From Anaerostipes sp. 992a (lineage in GTDB: Bacteria; Bacillota; Clostridia; Lachnospirales; Lachnospiraceae), in the NCBI RefSeq assembly GCF_001940245.1, contig NZ_MJIG01000004.1:186001-250000 (forward strand): a stretch of DNA of 64,000 bases. Reading direction: 5' to 3'. Both the position numbers and the translations under genes were made by a program. Shown here in pieces: positions 60,137-64,000 of this stretch. The number at the start of each line of letters is the position of its first letter. Positions within the stretch are counted from its first letter, which is position 1. The notes beneath the pieces are model-generated. The model was not told the origin of the DNA and did no database searches. It saw nothing but the letters and a program-made list of their open reading frames with translations.

Positions 60137-61027
60137 TCACCTTATCGTCTTGATTTTCAAAAAAATCGTTAGCATCAAACCAAATGGAATAGCAAGTATT
60201 GTCATCACCTTTTTGGGAGACTCTGAAATAAATCTGTAATTATGAGCCAATATGCTACTGGAAACATAATGTATGCAATCAATAAAATTTCGCTTGTGGG
60301 ATTTTATATACTTCATGTTTTCTTTACGAATAAAGGCAAAGCCTTTCGGATTTTTGATATATTGCATGTACATATTATTTGATGATCCATCTGGTTGGTA
60401 CTCAACATTACATAAAATTTGATTAGTTGTAAGCAACGTATATTTTTGATCACACAGTTGGTATTTATATCCTAAAGAGATATATTTTTCTCCAACAAAC
60501 ACTGGATATGATGGAAGGCTTTTCATTATATCGGTTCGATACACCAATTTCTTATCTCCAGTTCCGCCAGCATTATAAAAATCATAAAGGGTTGTTTCTT
60601 GTACTGTGTCTGGGAACATTGTTCCAATGATATTTCCATTCATATCTGCATCCAGACCAATAATACCTGCAAACCTGTCATTACCTTTTTCATCCCATAA
60701 CGACAGAATATATCCAACCGCACCTTCAGCAAGTGCATCATCAGAATCAATGCAAATATTTAAATCGGTATCGATATTCTCGTAAGCAGTATTATGTGCT
60801 GTATGCATACCACCATTTTCTTTATAAATATACCGAATTTCAAAACCATTATCTTTCTTTTGCCATTCTTTAACAAGTTCAGAAGTATTATCATTTGAAC
60901 CATCATCTATAATCAGCCATACAAAGTCTTTACATTCTTGTTTTAGTAGCGAATCATAGGTTCTTGGCAATGTATGTGCCCGATTATAAGTAGGTGTAAA
61001 CACCGTTAATCTTTTTTCATTATTCAT
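60137..61027 (-). CDS. GT2 glycosyltransferase
   Basis: This 296-residue GT-A enzyme has TVFTPTYNRAHTLPRTYDSL, WLIIDDGSNDNTSELV and the metal motif LNICIDSDDALAEG. The C-terminus has a hydrophobic segment (KKVMTILAIPFGLMLTIFLK) that may anchor it to the membrane. Its start overlaps the end of the GT4 gene by 8 bases. It belongs to a different GT2 subgroup from its neighbours (SDDA motif, WcaA-like order). Confidence 0.9.
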   Translation of the reverse strand: MNNEKRLTVFTPTYNRAHTLPRTYDSLLKQECKDFVWLIIDDGSNDNTSELVKEWQKKDNGFEIRYIYKENGGMHTAHNTAYENIDTDLNICIDSDDALAEGAVGYILSLWDEKGNDRFAGIIGLDADMNGNIIGTMFPDTVQETTLYDFYNAGGTGDKKLVYRTDIMKSLPSYPVFVGEKYISLGYKYQLCDQKYTLLTTNQILCNVEYQPDGSSNNMYMQYIKNPKGFAFIRKENMKYIKSHKRNFIDCIHYVSSSILAHNYRFISESPKKVMTILAIPFGLMLTIFLKIKTIR

Positions 61028-62117
61028 TGTTTTTCCTTAAATATAAATTCTGTAACCAGTTGCCATTTTCTATTATGTCATAATGAGCCTTTTTTATTTG
61101 CTCTGACGAATTTTTTCTTTCTATGTTTTTTGTACTTAAAACAGTTGTAGCCCAATTCTCCGCACCAACTCCAAGTGGAACAAATTGTACCAGATCAGTT
61201 ATGGCCGTTTCTTTCGCTACTTTGTCCGATAAAATGCATGGCAACCCAGCTGCTTGTGCTTCAACTAAACTTAATGGCAATCCCTCAAGTTTTGATGGAA
61301 AGACAAATACATCCATCGCTTGTAATAATTCATTAACATCTGTCCTAACATATAAAAATCTTACCGATTCTTCCAGCTTCAATTCTTTGACTCGATTGCG
61401 TACATTTTTCAGTTCTTCCCCAACACCTACCAAAAGTAGTATTGCAGTACTATTCTGACGAACCACTTCTTTGAAAATATCTATCAGAAATATCTGATTT
61501 TTTACTGGATGAAATCTTGCAACATTTCCAAGAACAAACTTTCCCTCTAGTCCAAGTTCTTTCCTTTTCTTAAGCCGAATTTCCGGATTGAAAGAAAACA
61601 ACGACAGATCAACTGCATTCGGTAAAACTTTAAATGCTTGTTTACCGAACAAATATTGTCCCGCTTCTTCTCCACAAGCCAGTAGATTAGTTGCTCCACA
61701 TTTTTTAATTACATACTTACCATATATCCTAAACGGATACTTTATATCAATTCCAATTTGTGCTAAATGACTATGAGCGATGCGAACATTTATCCCAGTT
61801 TTTCGAGCTGCATTTAATACAAACCCACAGTTTTCCAAAATATGAGCATGAACTGCCTCGAACTCTCTATGTTCTCTAAAAAACCCTTCCAGCCAATTAT
61901 TGTATTTATTATAATTCCAAGGTCTGATAGGAAATGCTCGATATATTTTTCCTCCAAGTGCTTCAATTTCGTCTTCATAGATTCCCTTCTGTTGTCTATG
62001 AACTAAAAAATCAAATTGTACTTTATTCCGGTCCATGTGACGATAATAGTTCATTATCATTGTCTCTTCGCCACCTCGATCCATAATAGTTACAACTTGT
62101 AAAACTCGTATTGCCAT
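61020..62117 (-). CDS. GT4 glycosyltransferase (capsular type)
   Basis: This 365-residue GT-B enzyme begins AIRVLQVVTIMDRGGEETMI and has YYRHMDRNKVQFDFLVHRQQ, LGNVARFHPVKNQIFLIDIF and EX7E motif SKLEGLPLSLVEAQAAGLPC. This start pattern is common in exopolysaccharide clusters (EpsF-like). It overlaps the next GT2 gene by 8 bases and lies 26 bases after the upstream GT2 gene. Confidence 0.92.
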   Translation of the reverse strand: MAIRVLQVVTIMDRGGEETMIMNYYRHMDRNKVQFDFLVHRQQKGIYEDEIEALGGKIYRAFPIRPWNYNKYNNWLEGFFREHREFEAVHAHILENCGFVLNAARKTGINVRIAHSHLAQIGIDIKYPFRIYGKYVIKKCGATNLLACGEEAGQYLFGKQAFKVLPNAVDLSLFSFNPEIRLKKRKELGLEGKFVLGNVARFHPVKNQIFLIDIFKEVVRQNSTAILLLVGVGEELKNVRNRVKELKLEESVRFLYVRTDVNELLQAMDVFVFPSKLEGLPLSLVEAQAAGLPCILSDKVAKETAITDLVQFVPLGVGAENWATTVLSTKNIERKNSSEQIKKAHYDIIENGNWLQNLYLRKNNE

Positions 62118-62143
62118 GTTTTATTTTCTCCCTAAAATAGTGA

Positions 62144-63205
62144 CTAATTATTTACTACTGCCTTCAGTCTATCAATAGCTTCCAACATCAAAACCAAAAG
62201 GTAAGTTTTATGATATTTGCATAGTGCAAAAAAGATTTTCCATTTGAAAGGGAAATAATATAATTTCAGCCTTGAATAAGCCGTTTTCCATAATGGTCTA
62301 TTTAAAACCACTTTAAGATACTTCGCCTTTTCCCACAGGTGTTTACTACTCCCAATCTCATTCAAGCCGATACCAATCATACTCAGTATAATACGATTCT
62401 GTAATGCTAACACAAATTCCTTATCATTACCATTTTCGTCTATAAAAACTTGAAAATAGCTGAATAGATTGCTCCATTGATTAATTAAATCAGAACGATA
62501 CTTCCTTGTTGTTGCTGTTTCATTCGTTTTTCTATAACAATACATAAACTCGTTAATATATACACACTTTTCACATTCCGACAAAGCATACAGATTAAAC
62601 AACGCATCTTCCGAAGAACCAACTTCCCGCTCGCTTATCCATTTGCCCGCTTGAATCATTTTTTTGCTATAAAGTTTTCCCCACATTGGTGTAAATCTAT
62701 CAGCAGTTTCAACATGAGCAAGTTCATTTCCCACTAAACCGACTATTCGTCGCTGAAGATACTGTATTTCGGTGCCAGAAAATATCCTTGTCCTATCAAA
62801 AATAGACGTATTAAATACCTTGTGCGTATAGATTCGTTTATATCCAAAACAAACCAAATCAGCAGCATTCTTTTCTATTTCTAAAACACATCTTCCAATC
62901 GTTTGCGCTTCCAACCAATCATCCGCATCTACGAACATAATATAATCCCCTGTAGAAATTTCAACACCTGCCTTACGTGCTGTTGTTTGTCCTCCATTTT
63001 CTTTATGAATGCTTATAACGCGCGCATCTTTGCTTGCAAATACATCACACATCTCAGGGCAACCATCATTGCCACCATCGTCAACTAGAATCACTTCCAA
63101 ATTTTGATATGTTTGCTTCAGAATGCTTTCTACACAAGTCTTCAAGTATTTTTCCACATGATAAACAGGTATTATAACAGATACCTTTTTCTTATTTAAT
63201 AACAT
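62144..63205 (-). CDS. GT2 glycosyltransferase
   Basis: This 353-residue GT-A enzyme has SVIIPVYHVEKYLKTCVESI, VILVDDGGNDGCPEMC and metal motif YIMFVDADDWLEAQT. The helical C-terminal half includes WISEREVGSSEDALFNLYAL, a pattern of EpsJ-like enzymes. It follows the EpsG-like polymerase gene after 23 bases, an arrangement seen in exopolysaccharide operons. Confidence 0.92.
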   Translation of the reverse strand: MLLNKKKVSVIIPVYHVEKYLKTCVESILKQTYQNLEVILVDDGGNDGCPEMCDVFASKDARVISIHKENGGQTTARKAGVEISTGDYIMFVDADDWLEAQTIGRCVLEIEKNAADLVCFGYKRIYTHKVFNTSIFDRTRIFSGTEIQYLQRRIVGLVGNELAHVETADRFTPMWGKLYSKKMIQAGKWISEREVGSSEDALFNLYALSECEKCVYINEFMYCYRKTNETATTRKYRSDLINQWSNLFSYFQVFIDENGNDKEFVLALQNRIILSMIGIGLNEIGSSKHLWEKAKYLKVVLNRPLWKTAYSRLKLYYFPFKWKIFFALCKYHKTYLLVLMLEAIDRLKAVVNN

Positions 63206-63228
63206 CTATTACATCCTCTCCATAACAA

Positions 63229-64000
63229 CTAAAAAATCATTTTCACAAATTCCATAACTGTGATCGTCCGATATGACATGTCAAATTCACTGTTATCATA
63301 TAAGAAGAATAACACAAAACACACAACACAAAGCATAGATATGATTCTGTAGGATCTTGGTTCAAAGAGATGCCGTAAGGTCCACGGCATAGTACACGTA
63401 ATTCCCAGTTCAAAGTAGGTAGCAATTCGTCCGAACATGTTGGCCCCATTCTGAGTAGCAAGCATCATAAACATCAGACTAATAATTCCCATATTAGTAA
63501 ATAATTCTTCGACTGCATTCATCTTGGGTAATAGCCATTTTCGAAAGAGAAAGATAGCAAGTGGAGTAATGGCAAATACCGCTACACGGAAGATACTCAT
63601 GCGATTTCCATCGAATACTTCCTCTGCGCTGACACTTTTCCCAATGCTATCTGCATAGGATAACAGAGACATAACGGTTCCATTAAAGGTTCGAAGCACT
63701 GCACCCGTAGCCAGAATTAATAATAAACTCTTCACATCCCACGGTTTAGAACGGAAGAATGCCATAATCAAAAATAAAATCGCATACGTATGAATGAGTG
63801 CAGCGATACATACAATAACCGTAAATGGAATATATTTTTTATCCAACAAATATGGAACAGATACAGTAAGAATTGCCATAGCACTGATCTGTTTCAATGC
63901 AGCCATACCAAAAACAAAAGTTCCCAATGCAAAAAATATAAATATTGTAAATGCAAAATCTTCTCCATCCGTATAGGTTAACAAAAATCTCACAAATAAT
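63229..64000 (-). CDS. EpsG-like polysaccharide polymerase, cut by the right edge
   Basis: At least 257 residues of a multi-pass membrane protein are visible (about seven segments), with the EpsG-type stretch GMAALKQISAMAILTVSVPY and IPFTVIVCIAALIHTYAILF (the conserved loop His follows the membrane segment). The frame stays open to base 64000, so the GTG near 63993 is not the start and the N-terminus lies outside. It would polymerise repeat units at the outer face. Its GC content is higher than that of the following glycosyltransferase genes. Confidence 0.88.
   Translation of the reverse strand, partial: LFVRFLLTYTDGEDFAFTIFIFFALGTFVFGMAALKQISAMAILTVSVPYLLDKKYIPFTVIVCIAALIHTYAILFLIMAFFRSKPWDVKSLLLILATGAVLRTFNGTVMSLLSYADSIGKSVSAEEVFDGNRMSIFRVAVFAITPLAIFLFRKWLLPKMNAVEELFTNMGIISLMFMMLATQNGANMFGRIATYFELGITCTMPWTLRHLFEPRSYRIISMLCVVCFVLFFLYDNSEFDMSYRTITVMEFVKMIF

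Overview
The window looks like a chromosomal segment of a spore-forming, low-to-mid GC clostridium, most likely Lachnospiraceae. The reasons are the dipicolinate synthase genes dpaA/dpaB, SigK-like promoters in front of Cys-rich coat-like proteins, a class B sortase with an SPKTG substrate, Gram-positive tyrosine-kinase capsule regulators, and strong AGGAGG ribosome binding sites. The genus is an inference from protein style only; no database was searched.

Layout. (1) 0-7.5 kb, minus strand: a MoxR / DUF58-like / membrane transglutaminase operon, an aconitase-superfamily hydratase and a PlsC acyltransferase. (2) 7.5-10.2 kb: a Gly/Cys-rich small protein, a roughly 650-nt stretch with a deep nested secondary structure and no credible ORF (candidate large ornate ncRNA), a second small protein with the same hydrophobic-CC tail, and three unrecognised or weakly recognised genes. 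(3) 10.3-22 kb: housekeeping genes, namely a MATE transporter, leuS, an L,D-transpeptidase, a glyoxalase, an HD hydrolase, an EF-G-like GTPase, tyrA and aroA. (4) 22-31 kb, minus strand: surface polysaccharide control and wall attachment. This comprises a sortase B - LCP - SPKTG protein operon, then a PHP phosphatase (CpsB type), an Ig-like membrane protein, two tandem BY-kinases, an aldo/keto reductase and a membrane GT2. (5) 31-40 kb: a phosphoesterase, a secreted Ig-like protein, a VanRS-like two-component system, an AAA_9/PD-(D/E)XK protein, dpaAB and asnB.

(6) 39.9-48.5 kb is an AT-rich accessory island. It holds a Septu-like ATPase plus HNH pair, a truncated IS66 copy sitting in a gene fragment, a solo TnpB (IS200/IS605 OrfB), a partly broken three-gene module (pseudogene, DUF4869-like protein, P-loop protein), and a second IS66 whose transposase has an internal deletion. 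(7) 48.7-64 kb is one leftward, AT-rich polysaccharide synthesis cluster. In transcription order from the right edge it runs: EpsG-like polymerase (cut by the edge), GT2, GT4, GT2, GT2, GT32, three GT4, two GT2, pyruvyl transferase, GH88/105-like protein, flippase.

How it fits together: the right-hand cluster builds, polymerises and flips a complex glycan. The 22-31 kb genes are the type that set chain length (BY-kinases with their phosphatase) and attach glycans and proteins to the wall (LCP, sortase B). The most unusual object is the structured region at 7932-8583. Next are the broken three-gene module and its second fragment, and the sortase-substrate-LCP operon.
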